The notes: generated from the letters alone by a model not told the origin. A stretch of DNA of 64,000 nucleotides from DYMC01 sp035406705 (GCA_964426675.1 CAYRRM010000010.1:20289-84288); one strand, 5' to 3'; positions 17,851 to 26,899 are shown, numbered from the stretch's first letter. Numbers and translations: made by a program.

Positions 17851-18460
17851 GTTCAGTACCTTTATTTAAGTTTTTATCGTATAATATTTTTGATAGATCA
17901 GATAGAAAGTTTTCACCAACAGTGTTTAAATCGTTATCTGCTATGATGTTATATGTTAGACGTATTTTTATGAAATTTCCTTTTAAACATGTTAATAGAA
18001 GATATGATTCTTTTTGAGAGCCTCCTTCAATATAATTATATTTTTTGCTTAAAAAATAAATATTTCCTATTTTTTTTATTTCATTATCTGATAAAACTCT
18101 TAATTTATTATAAATCTTCCCTTTTGCCAAAGCTTCTATATCCATACTTGCGCGTTGAAAACTCATTCTCGCGAGTTCTGAATCTATTCCATTTGTTATA
18201 TCATTGAATCCAAGATTATAAATATAAACATCAGCTTTTATGCCATTGCTTCGGTATGAGAGACCAATGCCGAGCCCCTTTTCCCTCTCTTCAAAATTAT
18301 TAATAGCACTAAGTTCAAGCCCTGATATTTTACCTGGAAATTCTATCGAAAGTGATTTTAAAAAATAACTTTCTGTATAATCATTTGTTGCAGAAAAAGA
18401 AAGGTTTGCCATCAATAAGAATATAAAAAAAATTAGAAAATCTTTATTTATTTTATTCAT
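17831..18460 (-). CDS. Exported protein of unknown function
   Basis: A 209-residue protein with a clear signal peptide (NKDFLIFFIFLLMANLSFSA), so probably periplasmic. The mature part is mixed alpha/beta with segments such as LGIGLSYRSNGIKADVYIYN and YLLLTCLKGNFIKIRLTYN, a pattern seen in stress-type periplasmic proteins that hold a small beta sheet, but I cannot assign a family. It overlaps the MIF-like gene by 20 bp and follows hpt after 69 bp. Confidence 0.6.
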   Translation of the reverse strand: MNKINKDFLIFFIFLLMANLSFSATNDYTESYFLKSLSIEFPGKISGLELSAINNFEEREKGLGIGLSYRSNGIKADVYIYNLGFNDITNGIDSELARMSFQRASMDIEALAKGKIYNKLRVLSDNEIKKIGNIYFLSKKYNYIEGGSQKESYLLLTCLKGNFIKIRLTYNIIADNDLNTVGENFLSDLSKILYDKNLNKGTEHAIDKN

Positions 18461-18529
18461 AATTCATAGCACCGTCTCAAATCACATACAACTATTTTAA
18501 TTTTTTTTAAGAAAATTTCAAATTTTTTT

Positions 18530-19045
18530 TCAGAGAATGGCAATAAAAGGAAGATTTCTATATAACTCATTATAATCAAGCCCATAACCGATTAAGAATT
18601 TTTCAGGAACTGTAAATCCCACATAATCAGCTTTTATATCGATTATCCTGGAATCTGGTTTGTCAAGCAAGACGCATGTTTTTAATATAACTGGTTTCTT
18701 CTTTATCAAGTAGTTGTAAATTTTAGACAAAGTTCGTCCCGTATCAAGGATATCATCAACGAGAAGTACATTTTTCCCTCTGATATTTATTTTAATCTTT
18801 TTTGTGAATTTTAGTTGTCCTGAATTTTTTTTGCCTATGTATGAATATGCTGAAACCGAATCAAGTATTACTGGTATTGTTATTTTTCGTGCGAGGTCCG
18901 CAACAAAGATCATTGCTCCATTTGAAATGAATATTATGTGAAGAGGTTTTTTTGCCGGGAAATCCTTATTTATAATTGCAGCCAATTGTTTTATTTTGTT
19001 CTTTATCCTTCTTTCTGAAATCAAAATTTTAAATTTTTTCTTCAT
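18530..19045 (-). CDS. hpt: Hypoxanthine phosphoribosyltransferase
   Basis: A 171-residue type I phosphoribosyltransferase. The PRPP-binding loop is VLLVDDILDTGRTL, the N-terminal part has IFISNGAMIFVADLARKI, and the end has DYVGFTVPEKFLIGYGLDYNE, the usual HPRT C-terminal pattern containing the aromatic/base-binding residues. It salvages hypoxanthine or guanine to IMP or GMP. Where most family members have LKG at the PPi loop it has ISNGA, a mild divergence. The ATG overlaps the recombinase stop as ATGA. Confidence 0.9.
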   Translation of the reverse strand: MKKKFKILISERRIKNKIKQLAAIINKDFPAKKPLHIIFISNGAMIFVADLARKITIPVILDSVSAYSYIGKKNSGQLKFTKKIKINIRGKNVLLVDDILDTGRTLSKIYNYLIKKKPVILKTCVLLDKPDSRIIDIKADYVGFTVPEKFLIGYGLDYNELYRNLPFIAIL

Positions 19046-19998
19046 TTTTTTGCCCTTGGATGTGCATTCATATATACATTTTTCAATCGTTGAGAACTTA
19101 TGTGAGTATAAATCTGAGTTGTACTCAGGTTTGCATGGCCGAGCAATTCCTGTACTGTCCTGAGATCAGCACCTGCATCGAGCATATGGGTTGCAAATGA
19201 GTGCCTTAATTTATGAGGGGTCAGGTCTTTTGGAAGTCCAGCAATGGACAGATATGCTTTAAAATTCCTTTGAAATGATCTTGGAGTTAGTCTTGTCCCG
19301 AATTTATTCAAAAAAAGTGGAGATTTCTTTTCTGAAGAGAATATTTTTCTTTTTACATCAATATATTTTTTTAAAGCGATAGCTGCTTGTTTACCGATAG
19401 GCGCAATTCGTTCTTTTTTTCCTTTTCCTTTCACTATAGATATCTCGGATAATAAATCTATATCTGATTCATTTAGAGATAGTGCTTCATTTATGCGAAG
19501 ACCGCCGCTATATATAATTTCGAGTATTGCAGTATCACGTAATATTGCGAAATTCGCAAACTCTGGATTTGATATTTTTTCATCTCTTGATGAAGTCCAA
19601 TAAAGAATGGGGGCATTCATTAATGATTGGATTTGTTGAATAGATAGATACTTAGGAAGTTTTTTTTCTTTTTTAGGTGTTGAAAGAGCTGCAAAAGGAT
19701 TAGACGATACGATTTTTTCACGGAGTAGAAAACGATAAAAAGTCCTCAGCGAGGATATTTTGCGCAGAATGGAAGTCTTTGATATATTTTTCTTTTGTAG
19801 TTCAGATAAGAATAATCTTGCTTTAATGAGTCCAGTGGCATTCCAATTAATTGTCTGACAATTTTCTGAGGCAGGTTCAACATCGAATGCGAATTTCGCA
19901 AATTGAGTTATATCAATGGAGTAATTTGAAATGGTATGTTCAGAGGCATTTTTTTCACCTTTTAAGAAGGTGATGAATGCTCTGAAAGAGTTGTCCAT
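19042..19998 (-). CDS. Tyrosine recombinase XerC/XerD type
   Basis: A 318-residue site-specific recombinase. The N-terminal SAM-like domain (EHTISNYSIDITQF) is followed by a catalytic domain with Arg168 (SGGLRINEAL), Lys192 (GKGKKERIAP), His262/Arg265 (HKLRHSFATH), His288 (LLGHANLSTT) and Tyr297 (TQIYTHIS), the complete R-K-H-R-H-Y set. The length and lack of attachment sites or phage genes fit a chromosome dimer-resolving Xer protein rather than an integrase. It carries two iterated palindromes (19547, 19889). Whether it is XerC or XerD cannot be decided here. Confidence 0.92.
   Translation of the reverse strand: MDNSFRAFITFLKGEKNASEHTISNYSIDITQFAKFAFDVEPASENCQTINWNATGLIKARLFLSELQKKNISKTSILRKISSLRTFYRFLLREKIVSSNPFAALSTPKKEKKLPKYLSIQQIQSLMNAPILYWTSSRDEKISNPEFANFAILRDTAILEIIYSGGLRINEALSLNESDIDLLSEISIVKGKGKKERIAPIGKQAAIALKKYIDVKRKIFSSEKKSPLFLNKFGTRLTPRSFQRNFKAYLSIAGLPKDLTPHKLRHSFATHMLDAGADLRTVQELLGHANLSTTQIYTHISSQRLKNVYMNAHPRAKK
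19547..19557. repeat. HIP-like palindrome, single-A-centre form
   Basis: Exact GCGAAATTCGC within the xer gene; coding strand reads A-N-F-A. Confidence 0.85.
19889..19899. repeat. HIP-like palindrome, single-T-centre form
   Basis: Exact GCGAATTTCGC, second copy in the xer gene, 342 bp from the first; coding strand reads A-K-F-A. Confidence 0.85.
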
Positions 19999-20002
19999 AT
20001 TT

Positions 20003-20941
20003 TTACTGTTTGTTTATTTCCAATCTTTTGGAGCCTACTAAAACTATAACTCTGTTAGAAGTAAATGCTACAAATGTCTTAGATTTTGCAGATATCAAAG
20101 CAATTGTAACGAAGGTAACTAACCAGATAGCAACTACTATGATATATGAAATTACTGCGTCCGACTTTGCCATAAAAACGGCGATGAGAGAGATTAAAAT
20201 TGGGAATGAAGCACCAAAAGCAGTTCCTACGGGATTTCCAGTTATTTCTCTAAATCCATAAAGTTGTTCATCCGGACGAAGTTGAATTCTCGTCCATGGT
20301 GGTAATTGGATATTTTGTTGCAATGGTGGTGTTGATTGATGTGGAGCCTGTGTTTGTGAAGGAACAGTAGGTTTTTTAAATGTCATCTTTTGTGCTGAAG
20401 ATGCTGAAGATGGTGGTGGTGGAGGAGGGGATGATACTGGAGGAGTATGCGGTTGTTGTGGCGGTGGCGATGGATGTCTCATCTGTGTTTTGAATTGAGG
20501 TGACTCTACAGGTGGAGTTGTTTGTTGTATTGGTTGTTGACGGGCAGGTGGTATTGGAAATCCAGATTGAGTTGGAGTACTTGCTGGCTTTTGCACTTGA
20601 GTAGGTTGTTGAAATGTAGGGCCTGAGCCTGGTCTGGGGGGGGGAGGGGTTGTTGATTTGACAGGATCGCCAAAAGTAAATGAATCTTTAAGAGAAGGTA
20701 TCATTCCGATGCTTGTTCTTGAAAGTTTTACTGTATTTGTAGCTGTTTCACTTTCTTCAGTAATTTTACCTTTTATTGCGCCTGTTTCAGTTCCTGGCTC
20801 CTGGGGACTTTCTTCTGGTTTTGGTATTTCAAATACTGCTCCACACTCTGAACATTCTGCAATTTCCCCGGCTAATTCGGCAGGAACATTAAATATAGCA
20901 GAACAACCTGGACATGATACTTCAAGTTCTTTATCAGGCAT
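20003..20941 (-). CDS. Zinc-ribbon membrane protein with proline-rich linker and PH-like tail
   Basis: A 312-residue protein. The N-terminus is a zinc ribbon (CPGCSAIF and CSECGAVFEIP, two CxxC pairs) of the type common in PVC bacteria. A long Pro/Gln-rich disordered linker follows (about 45-215), then two membrane segments (FPILISLIAVFMA and IIVVAIWLVTFVTIALIS) and a short beta segment FVAFTSNRVIVLVGSKRLE resembling the start of bacterial PH-like domains. The linker contains a homopolymeric C9 run on the coding strand (20636-20644). The similar zinc ribbon of the kinase at 57816 suggests a shared theme. Function unknown. Confidence 0.7.
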   Translation of the reverse strand: MPDKELEVSCPGCSAIFNVPAELAGEIAECSECGAVFEIPKPEESPQEPGTETGAIKGKITEESETATNTVKLSRTSIGMIPSLKDSFTFGDPVKSTTPPPPRPGSGPTFQQPTQVQKPASTPTQSGFPIPPARQQPIQQTTPPVESPQFKTQMRHPSPPPQQPHTPPVSSPPPPPPSSASSAQKMTFKKPTVPSQTQAPHQSTPPLQQNIQLPPWTRIQLRPDEQLYGFREITGNPVGTAFGASFPILISLIAVFMAKSDAVISYIIVVAIWLVTFVTIALISAKSKTFVAFTSNRVIVLVGSKRLEINKQ

Positions 20942-20956
20942 TTTCGATACTCCCTT

Positions 20957-22003
20957 TTATTTCTTTGTTTTTGTTCCTTCTGATAGAGGTTTAAATCCTT
21001 CAGCCTCAAGGCATAGGAAAAATTCATCTGCATTAGTAAAAATATGGCCTTTTTCTATATAACTGTCAGTTGTGAAGGGACTGAGATTTCTTGGAGGAAA
21101 TATCATATATCTTTTTTTAAGATAATCCCTTGCGTGTCCGAGTTCATCCATCATACCTGTTGAAAGAGGGGGCCTCTCAGCATAAGGATGTATTGCCACT
21201 ACAGCATCTACTTTTCCAACGAACCAATGAAGGTCGCGATGAACAGTATAAGCGTATGTAGCTTCTTTATCTTCAACGGAATCATAATTGAATCCAATTT
21301 CTATTGCTTGTGGATCCAGGACAAGACCATATTTGGAAAGCCTTTTTATTACATTATTTATCTCATCTCTTGCTTCTTTATCACAATGAGTCATTGAATA
21401 GGAAGCGTAAAAAGAAGGGACATTTTTAAATTTTATGAGTTTTGAAATTGAACGGGGATCTTGCCCCGTTGGTATAACATAGTGTCTGACTCCCATATAA
21501 GCAGCCCAATCTTCTGATAAGCTTACTTCTTCATTCATCCAGCTTAATATATCTCTTATAGTGTGTTTTTGTTCTTTTATTCTGTTCAGGAAGAGATTAT
21601 TTTCTGGTGCTTTTTCAAATCTCTCTCTTATTAACCATTCAGCGTCTATGAGGGTTACGATTATGTCCGGCTTAATGAAGTTTTTTATTTCTTCATGGTC
21701 TTTTAGTTTGAAATTTATTCTATTCCATTGAATTGTAGCAGGTACTCTGATTATTGCATTTGAAATTTTATTTTTTTCAAGTTCATATCCGATTTTGCGG
21801 TATTCTCTTTCTCGGATTACTTCAAAAAGATAATTTGTAGTCCCGAGGAGCATGTCAAGTTTTTTATTTCCGGTTCGTTCAATCTCGGTTACTAAGTTGA
21901 AATAACTGACATCAAAATTCTCATCTTTACAAAACTTAATCGCGTTTTCAATATATTTTGTATCATCAAGTCCTGCTATGATGCCAGTTACTAAGACTCT
22001 CAT
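20957..22003 (-). CDS. Nucleotide-kinase-like N-terminus fused to nucleoside deoxyribosyltransferase-like domain
   Basis: A 348-residue soluble protein. It starts MRVLVTGIIAGLDDTKYIE, positioned like a Walker A strand of a small nucleotide kinase but without the GKS/T residues, so ATP binding is doubtful. The C-terminal part has DAVVAIHPYAERPPLSTGMMDELGHARDY, close to the nucleoside 2-deoxyribosyltransferase/Rossmannoid pattern in which a Glu in the xxElgyA segment is catalytic. Both assignments are by eye only. It starts 97 bp beyond the PBP2 stop and lies upstream of the zinc-ribbon gene. Possible role: nucleotide metabolism or signalling, unproven. Confidence 0.5.
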   Translation of the reverse strand: MRVLVTGIIAGLDDTKYIENAIKFCKDENFDVSYFNLVTEIERTGNKKLDMLLGTTNYLFEVIREREYRKIGYELEKNKISNAIIRVPATIQWNRINFKLKDHEEIKNFIKPDIIVTLIDAEWLIRERFEKAPENNLFLNRIKEQKHTIRDILSWMNEEVSLSEDWAAYMGVRHYVIPTGQDPRSISKLIKFKNVPSFYASYSMTHCDKEARDEINNVIKRLSKYGLVLDPQAIEIGFNYDSVEDKEATYAYTVHRDLHWFVGKVDAVVAIHPYAERPPLSTGMMDELGHARDYLKKRYMIFPPRNLSPFTTDSYIEKGHIFTNADEFFLCLEAEGFKPLSEGTKTKK

Positions 22004-22043
22004 TATTTTGCAATCCTCAAAATTATTTTATTTTTTATTTTTT

Positions 22044-22054
22044 GCGAAAATCGC
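22044..22054 (+). repeat. HIP-like palindrome, AAA-centre form, intergenic
   Basis: Exact GCGAAAATCGC in the 97-bp gap between mrdA and the next gene; the one copy that is clearly non-coding. Confidence 0.85.
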
Positions 22055-22100
22055 AGAAATGAATCAAAATTATATATTATTAACATATAAAGAAAAAAAA

Positions 22101-23903
22101 TCAATCAATAAATTTATCAAAAAATTCTTTTATTATTGGTGCACAGGTTGTCCCGCCGCTTATACCATCCTCAATTATAAGAGCAAATGAAAATCTATTT
22201 TTTTTATTTTCTGCAAAGCCGGCCATCCATGTATTCTTCCTTTTCAAAGAGTCTGTTTTTATAACTTCTGCGGTTCCTGTTTTTCCATAGATGGTAATTT
22301 TTTCTGATTTTGCTCTTTTTCCAGTTCCTGAACTTGAATTGACTACATTAAACATAGCGTCTCTTATGAGTTTAAAATAACTTTCCGGTAAATCAATATT
22401 TAAAAATAATTCATTATTTGTTTTTTCTGCTATTAGATTACCGTGATAATCATATGCAGCTTTGATTACATAAGGCTTATATGCTCTTCCATTATTAGAA
22501 ATAGCTGCCATATACGTTGCAGCTTGAATAGGTGTAACAAGAATTATTCCCTGTCCAATTGATAATAATGCAGTGTCAAAAATATTCCATTTTTGCTTAA
22601 AAATTCTTTTTTTATACTCTTCAGATGGAAGGAGCCCGGTACTTTCTGGAAGTTCAAAACCTGTTTTTTGCCCAATTCCAGCTTTTTCAAGAATAGATTT
22701 TATACTATTAAAACCTATTTTTGTGCCTTCAGTGATAAAATAGCTATTACATGATTGTTCTATTGCATATGGTAGATTTACCTCACCATGCCCTGAACTG
22801 AGCCAACAACTAATCCTTTTATTACCGATAAAAACGTATCCTGGACAATTTACTGTTTCGTTAGGAGAAATTCCTTTGTCAAGTATGGCAAGGGCTATAA
22901 GAGGCTTTAAGATTGAACCTGGAGTATATGATGCCATGGTAGCTCTGTTAAACATTGGTTTATCAGGTGAATTTATGAGTTCAGAATATTCTTCTCCAGT
23001 AATATACGGGATAAAAATTCCTGGATTGAAGGATGGTGATGATACTATTGCAATTATTTCCCCTGTATTACTGTTCATCAGAACGAAAGCTCCTTTTTTG
23101 CCAAGTAGCAAGAATTCAGCCAACTCTTGAGCTTTAGAATTTATTGTTAACATTACATTTTTCCCTTGTGATGGAGGAACAAATCTTTCAAGTGTTTCAC
23201 TGACAAATCCTTTATTGTCAACCAGGACGAGGGAGTATCCTTCGGTTCCTTTTAAACCGCCAACCGGTACGGAGAATATTTGAGACATATCATCGTCACA
23301 TAATTTTTCGATTCCCGTTTTGCCTTCATATCCTATTTGATAATAGAAAAACTGTTCTCTATTTTCATCTTTTGTAGGATCTTCTTTTCCTAAGTGTCCG
23401 ATTATATGTGAAGCAATATCTCCCATAGGATAATTCCTGATATAAGATACAGATAATTCTATTCCTGGTATTTTAGGATACATTTCGCAGAATCTTGCCG
23501 TTTCACTATCAGAAAGATTGGAAAAAACTTTTAGAGGTAATGCAGGTCTATAGAAAATATGTCTTTTTATTTCTTCTTCATCAATTTCTGGAACTCTTCC
23601 AATAGTAGATGATATTTCTTTTGCAACGGCATTTATGTATGAAATAGTTTGTGATAATTTTCCGGGTCTCCTCATTTCAGATAAATGAAATAATATATCT
23701 TTTTGTTGTGATAATCCGGCAAGAATTTTCATATCGCTTGAAATGATGCTTCCCCTGATACCAGGTTCTCTTATGCAACGGATAGATTGTTTAGTTATTT
23801 TTTGTCTATGTTCTTCACCAAAGCGTACTTGTGTATTCCATAAATTAAAAAGAAGTATCATATAACAAGAAAAAATAAAGATAAAAATTAATACAGTTCT
23901 CAT
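22101..23903 (-). CDS. mrdA: Penicillin-binding protein 2 (elongation transpeptidase)
   Basis: A 600-residue class B PBP. One N-terminal membrane segment (VLIFIFIFSCYMILLFNLW) is followed by a dimerisation domain and the transpeptidase domain with SILK as SxxK (near residue 330, in YTPGSILKP), SCN as SxN (EQSCNSYF) and KTG (YGKTGTAEVI). It cross-links peptidoglycan during cell elongation. It is the last gene of the mreC-mreD-mrdA block with ATGA overlaps; rodA, which often follows, is absent here, and mreB is not in the window. Confidence 0.95.
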   Translation of the reverse strand: MRTVLIFIFIFSCYMILLFNLWNTQVRFGEEHRQKITKQSIRCIREPGIRGSIISSDMKILAGLSQQKDILFHLSEMRRPGKLSQTISYINAVAKEISSTIGRVPEIDEEEIKRHIFYRPALPLKVFSNLSDSETARFCEMYPKIPGIELSVSYIRNYPMGDIASHIIGHLGKEDPTKDENREQFFYYQIGYEGKTGIEKLCDDDMSQIFSVPVGGLKGTEGYSLVLVDNKGFVSETLERFVPPSQGKNVMLTINSKAQELAEFLLLGKKGAFVLMNSNTGEIIAIVSSPSFNPGIFIPYITGEEYSELINSPDKPMFNRATMASYTPGSILKPLIALAILDKGISPNETVNCPGYVFIGNKRISCWLSSGHGEVNLPYAIEQSCNSYFITEGTKIGFNSIKSILEKAGIGQKTGFELPESTGLLPSEEYKKRIFKQKWNIFDTALLSIGQGIILVTPIQAATYMAAISNNGRAYKPYVIKAAYDYHGNLIAEKTNNELFLNIDLPESYFKLIRDAMFNVVNSSSGTGKRAKSEKITIYGKTGTAEVIKTDSLKRKNTWMAGFAENKKNRFSFALIIEDGISGGTTCAPIIKEFFDKFID

Positions 23904-24394
23904 CTGTTTCCAAATACTATTCTCTCTGGTTCGCTTATATTTAATATTTTTTTTGCATATTCGAGTACAGCCAGGAAGATAATAGACAAAGATATAGTTA
24001 ATGGAAGAGGCAAAATCACTTTTAGAGGAGAAGGGGAATAAAAAATAAAAATCAAAATTATGTAAGAAACATAAAAAATGGTTATTGGTATTGAACTCGC
24101 GATTATAAATAAAAAAGTATCAGGTTTATTTTTTTTTCTCCATTTTTCAAATAAAAATACTACTAAAATAAATAGCATAGAAGAATAAATTGAAATGAGA
24201 GGGGAAACGCAAGAAAAATAGTTGCTGACTATCGCCATGATTACTGCTGCGAGAGCAAAGGTTGAAAAGTTGACAAGTGGGCATATTGCGATGGATAAAA
24301 CTGGAAATAATGGACATAAGATCCCGAATAGTGAAAGATTGTTTTCTATTATGATCGCAAAAAGGAAAAAAGAGTATATATAAATGGCCTTCAT
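23900..24394 (-). CDS. mreD: Rod shape-determining protein MreD
   Basis: A 164-residue very hydrophobic protein with about five membrane helices, including the family-like pattern FALAAVIMAIVSNYFS. Sequence conservation in MreD is low, so the call rests on size, topology and position between mreC and mrdA with ATGA overlaps on both sides. MreD is a membrane partner of MreC in the elongasome. Confidence 0.85.
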   Translation of the reverse strand: MKAIYIYSFFLFAIIIENNLSLFGILCPLFPVLSIAICPLVNFSTFALAAVIMAIVSNYFSCVSPLISIYSSMLFILVVFLFEKWRKKNKPDTFLFIIASSIPITIFYVSYIILIFIFYSPSPLKVILPLPLTISLSIIFLAVLEYAKKILNISEPERIVFGNR

Positions 24395-25158
24395 TTTGGT
24401 TCTATTTCGTTGGTTTCAGGTATTATAATTATAATAAAATTTATATTTGACAAATCGGTCATAGGGATGAAGTTTAATTTTGAAGGAGGATTAAAAATAC
24501 TGCTTTTGTTTTCTGGAATTGCCTTTCCAACTGGAATAAAAGGAGGTACAAAGAGGGAAAATTTTGAGGAAAATACTTCATTAATTTTGTCTTCTATGAG
24601 TATTGGATTAAAGAACTGAATGGAAGGATTTTTACTTCCTACTAAAATTCCAGGAAGATTTGCATGTCCAATAAATACACTAAGGGAAAAATCACCATCA
24701 AATATTGTTGCTATTTCACTGGTTTTACGTGATGTTTGAACTACTCTTCCAATAATGCAGAATTTATTTGGAGAGGAGTATTCTGAAACAATAGAAATGA
24801 CATAATAACCATTTTTTACTCCCTCACTTTCTCCTTTATTTACTATGAATCTGGTATTCCATGTTTCTGGACTTCGATAACTTATTTCTGCAGGCAACAG
24901 TTTGAAAGAGGGCGGGGCTGATAATTTGCATATTTCTCTTAATATTTTGTTTTCAGAGCTTAACTGTTTATTTAAGAGTTTTTGCTCTGAAATTTCTTTT
25001 ATGTCTTTTATTTCAGAAATTTTGCTTTTATTTGGGATTGCTGTAATAGAGAATGGAAGGAAAAAATCTCTAAAAAATGGTTTTAACCTTTGTAAAAAAA
25101 ATAAACCTAGAGATAAAATAAAAAGGAATGCAAATACTTTTAAAAATAAATTTTTCAT
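24391..25158 (-). CDS. mreC: Rod shape-determining protein MreC
   Basis: A 255-residue protein with an N-terminal membrane anchor (LFLKVFAFLFILSLGLFF), a coiled coil (EISEQKLLNKQLSSENKILRE) and a beta-rich periplasmic domain with PETWNTRFIVNKGESEGVKNG, the characteristic MreC pattern. MreC forms periplasmic filaments that organise PBP2. It overlaps mreD and the preceding gene by 4 bp each. Confidence 0.93.
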   Translation of the reverse strand: MKNLFLKVFAFLFILSLGLFFLQRLKPFFRDFFLPFSITAIPNKSKISEIKDIKEISEQKLLNKQLSSENKILREICKLSAPPSFKLLPAEISYRSPETWNTRFIVNKGESEGVKNGYYVISIVSEYSSPNKFCIIGRVVQTSRKTSEIATIFDGDFSLSVFIGHANLPGILVGSKNPSIQFFNPILIEDKINEVFSSKFSLFVPPFIPVGKAIPENKSSIFNPPSKLNFIPMTDLSNINFIIIIIPETNEIEPK

Positions 25159-26312
25159 TTTGTTATTTCCTGGAGTGCTGTTTTGTCACGTGGCAAATGT
25201 TCTAAAAGTAACGTGTACTTTTTCCCAGGAGATAGAAACTTTTCCTCGGATTTTTTCATCAATTCATAAATGTACTTATCCTTATTAAAAATATCATTTA
25301 TTGTTGTATTTTCCAAAAAAGCGCTGATTTTTTTAAAATCGCTCTGAAAACTTTTTAATTTACTATAGAATGTGTCAAATGAACTCCTTGAAAAATATGG
25401 TAGATACTTCTGCATATTATTGAATTTGGTTACTGCATCATTGATGGCATTTCTTTTTTCCTGAAATTCTAATTCTGAATTATCGTATTCTTTTTTCAAA
25501 ATATCCAGGAGAAAATTAATAGTAGTCTGAACTTCTTCTTCACAATTTTTTGGTGGCATAGGGTAGAAATAATTTAAAGAACTATATTTTATTATCGTAA
25601 AGGTGCTGTCAGGGATACACTTTTTTTCAAGAATCTTATTGTCCTGAAGTGATGCATCGAGAACAATTTGTTGTGAGTATGATTTCAATTCATCAATGAA
25701 ATTATTTCCAGTAGATGATTTTCCTATTGATGAAATTATGGACCAGGCTATTTCAGACTTGATATTGAGGATGAAATCCTCTTTTAATTTTTTATCATTT
25801 TTAAGGAGTGCTTCATAATTAAAGCTACAAGGATAAATGAGGAGAGCTCGTAGGTATGGATAGTAAGGCAGTGTTATGAAAGGTCGTTTCAACATTTTTT
25901 CAGATTTATAAATGAAGGCAAAAGCTACCCAATCTGGAATAATCTCGTCTGACTTTTTGTCATGATCGGCAGATAAATCTAAATATTTTATTAGAAGTAT
26001 TTTTGCGATTTTCAATAGGGAATTTTTGTCAAGAAATATTTCTTCTGGAGAAATAGTAATTTCTATATTTTGCCCCTGAAATAAAACCTGAATTTCTCCT
26101 TTTCTAAGCAGATAAGATCGCTTTATAAATAGAAATCTTTTGTCAAACGGATTTTTTCTGAAATATTTTGCTATAACAGAATTAAGGGTGTCTATCTGAG
26201 ATTTTATCAGATCTTTATCATATTTGAAATCACCATTTGTGAGCTCAATGAAATCCCAAGCCTGAATTTGCAGTAAAAAGAACAAAAAAGGTAGGAAAAA
26301 TGAAAAACGCAT
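25155..26312 (-). CDS. Exported protein encoded in the mre operon, unknown function
   Basis: About 385 residues from the ATG at 26312; a TTG four codons earlier is possible. A signal peptide (FSFFLPFLFFLLQIQAW) leads into a mostly helical mature protein. The stretch DEIIPDWVAFAFIYKSEK resembles the PxWLxEGxA segment of peptidase MA-type domains, but no HExxH zinc motif is visible, so it would be a degenerate relative. The C-terminal half is helical with conserved-looking aromatics. It overlaps mreC as ATGA and is the first gene of the operon, suggesting a role at the elongation machinery (inference from linkage). Confidence 0.6.
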   Translation of the reverse strand: MRFSFFLPFLFFLLQIQAWDFIELTNGDFKYDKDLIKSQIDTLNSVIAKYFRKNPFDKRFLFIKRSYLLRKGEIQVLFQGQNIEITISPEEIFLDKNSLLKIAKILLIKYLDLSADHDKKSDEIIPDWVAFAFIYKSEKMLKRPFITLPYYPYLRALLIYPCSFNYEALLKNDKKLKEDFILNIKSEIAWSIISSIGKSSTGNNFIDELKSYSQQIVLDASLQDNKILEKKCIPDSTFTIIKYSSLNYFYPMPPKNCEEEVQTTINFLLDILKKEYDNSELEFQEKRNAINDAVTKFNNMQKYLPYFSRSSFDTFYSKLKSFQSDFKKISAFLENTTINDIFNKDKYIYELMKKSEEKFLSPGKKYTLLLEHLPRDKTALQEITK

Positions 26313-26417
26313 ATTTGAACACAATTTTCCTTTCCTGTAGATGTATTTTCTCTATTTGTTATTGTATATTCCTCTGAAAATATTATATATATTTTTTAAT
26401 GACTTTGAAAAATCACA

Positions 26418-26459
26418 GTGATTATTAAATTACAAATAGCATTACTATTTCTTAATCAC
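26418..26459. other. Imperfect stem-loop in the gap before the mre operon
   Basis: GTGATTA and TAATCAC (outer arms) enclose AAATAG-CATTA-CTATTT, which forms an inner 6-bp stem with a 5-base loop. No T-run follows, so it is not an obvious terminator. It lies in the 224-bp gap between the TM2 gene end and the mre operon start; the rest of that gap is AT-rich with no other signal I can support. Confidence 0.35.
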
Positions 26460-26536
26460 AGATATACTCAGAAAATAACAAATATTTTTTTAGATAGTTG
26501 TTTTATTTTATAAGACTGCTACGGATTTTCTGCAAA

Positions 26537-26794
26537 TTAGAACCAACTTTTTTTGTTATTAATATATGTGTTTACGAATTCTTCATCTGTTTTCGTAAGA
26601 TAGATTATTCCTTCTATAAGTCCGATTATTCCCATTATCCATGCTAAAAAACCACAACTTAACAGGCTTACAAGCAACATAATTAAACCTTCAGTCTTAT
26701 ATCCGAGAATAAATTTGTGAATACCTAATGCTCCGATTAAAATCGCACAAATTCCTGCAGTTACCTTTTTTTCTGCGCCCTGAACTTCTGACAT
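26537..26794 (-). CDS. TM2-domain membrane protein
   Basis: An 85-residue protein with two membrane helices and the TM2 family pattern GALGIHKFILGYKTEG, followed by SCGFLAWIMGIIGLIEGIIYL. TM2 proteins are small inner-membrane proteins of unknown role, often beside zinc-ribbon or signalling genes. A strong Shine-Dalgarno GGAGGTG precedes the ATG. It is divergent from the membrane protein gene at 26900. Confidence 0.85.
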   Translation of the reverse strand: MSEVQGAEKKVTAGICAILIGALGIHKFILGYKTEGLIMLLVSLLSCGFLAWIMGIIGLIEGIIYLTKTDEEFVNTYINNKKSWF

Positions 26795-26899
26795 ATGGCA
26801 CCTCCAATTTTTATTATTTGTAATTTAAAACTGCAAACTATATATTGCAAATCTAAAAAAACACATTAACATTAATGATTATAAAAAAGGGGGCAAAAG

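Noticed and set aside
19042..19998. Tyrosine recombinase as an integrase of a genomic island
   Set aside because: No attachment repeats, tRNA junction or phage genes; Xer-type length and position between housekeeping genes fit dimer resolution.
26785..26810. TGGCAC near 26793 as a sigma-54 promoter
   Set aside because: It is the complement of the TM2 gene ribosome site, and no TTGCA-type -12 element follows at the right spacing.
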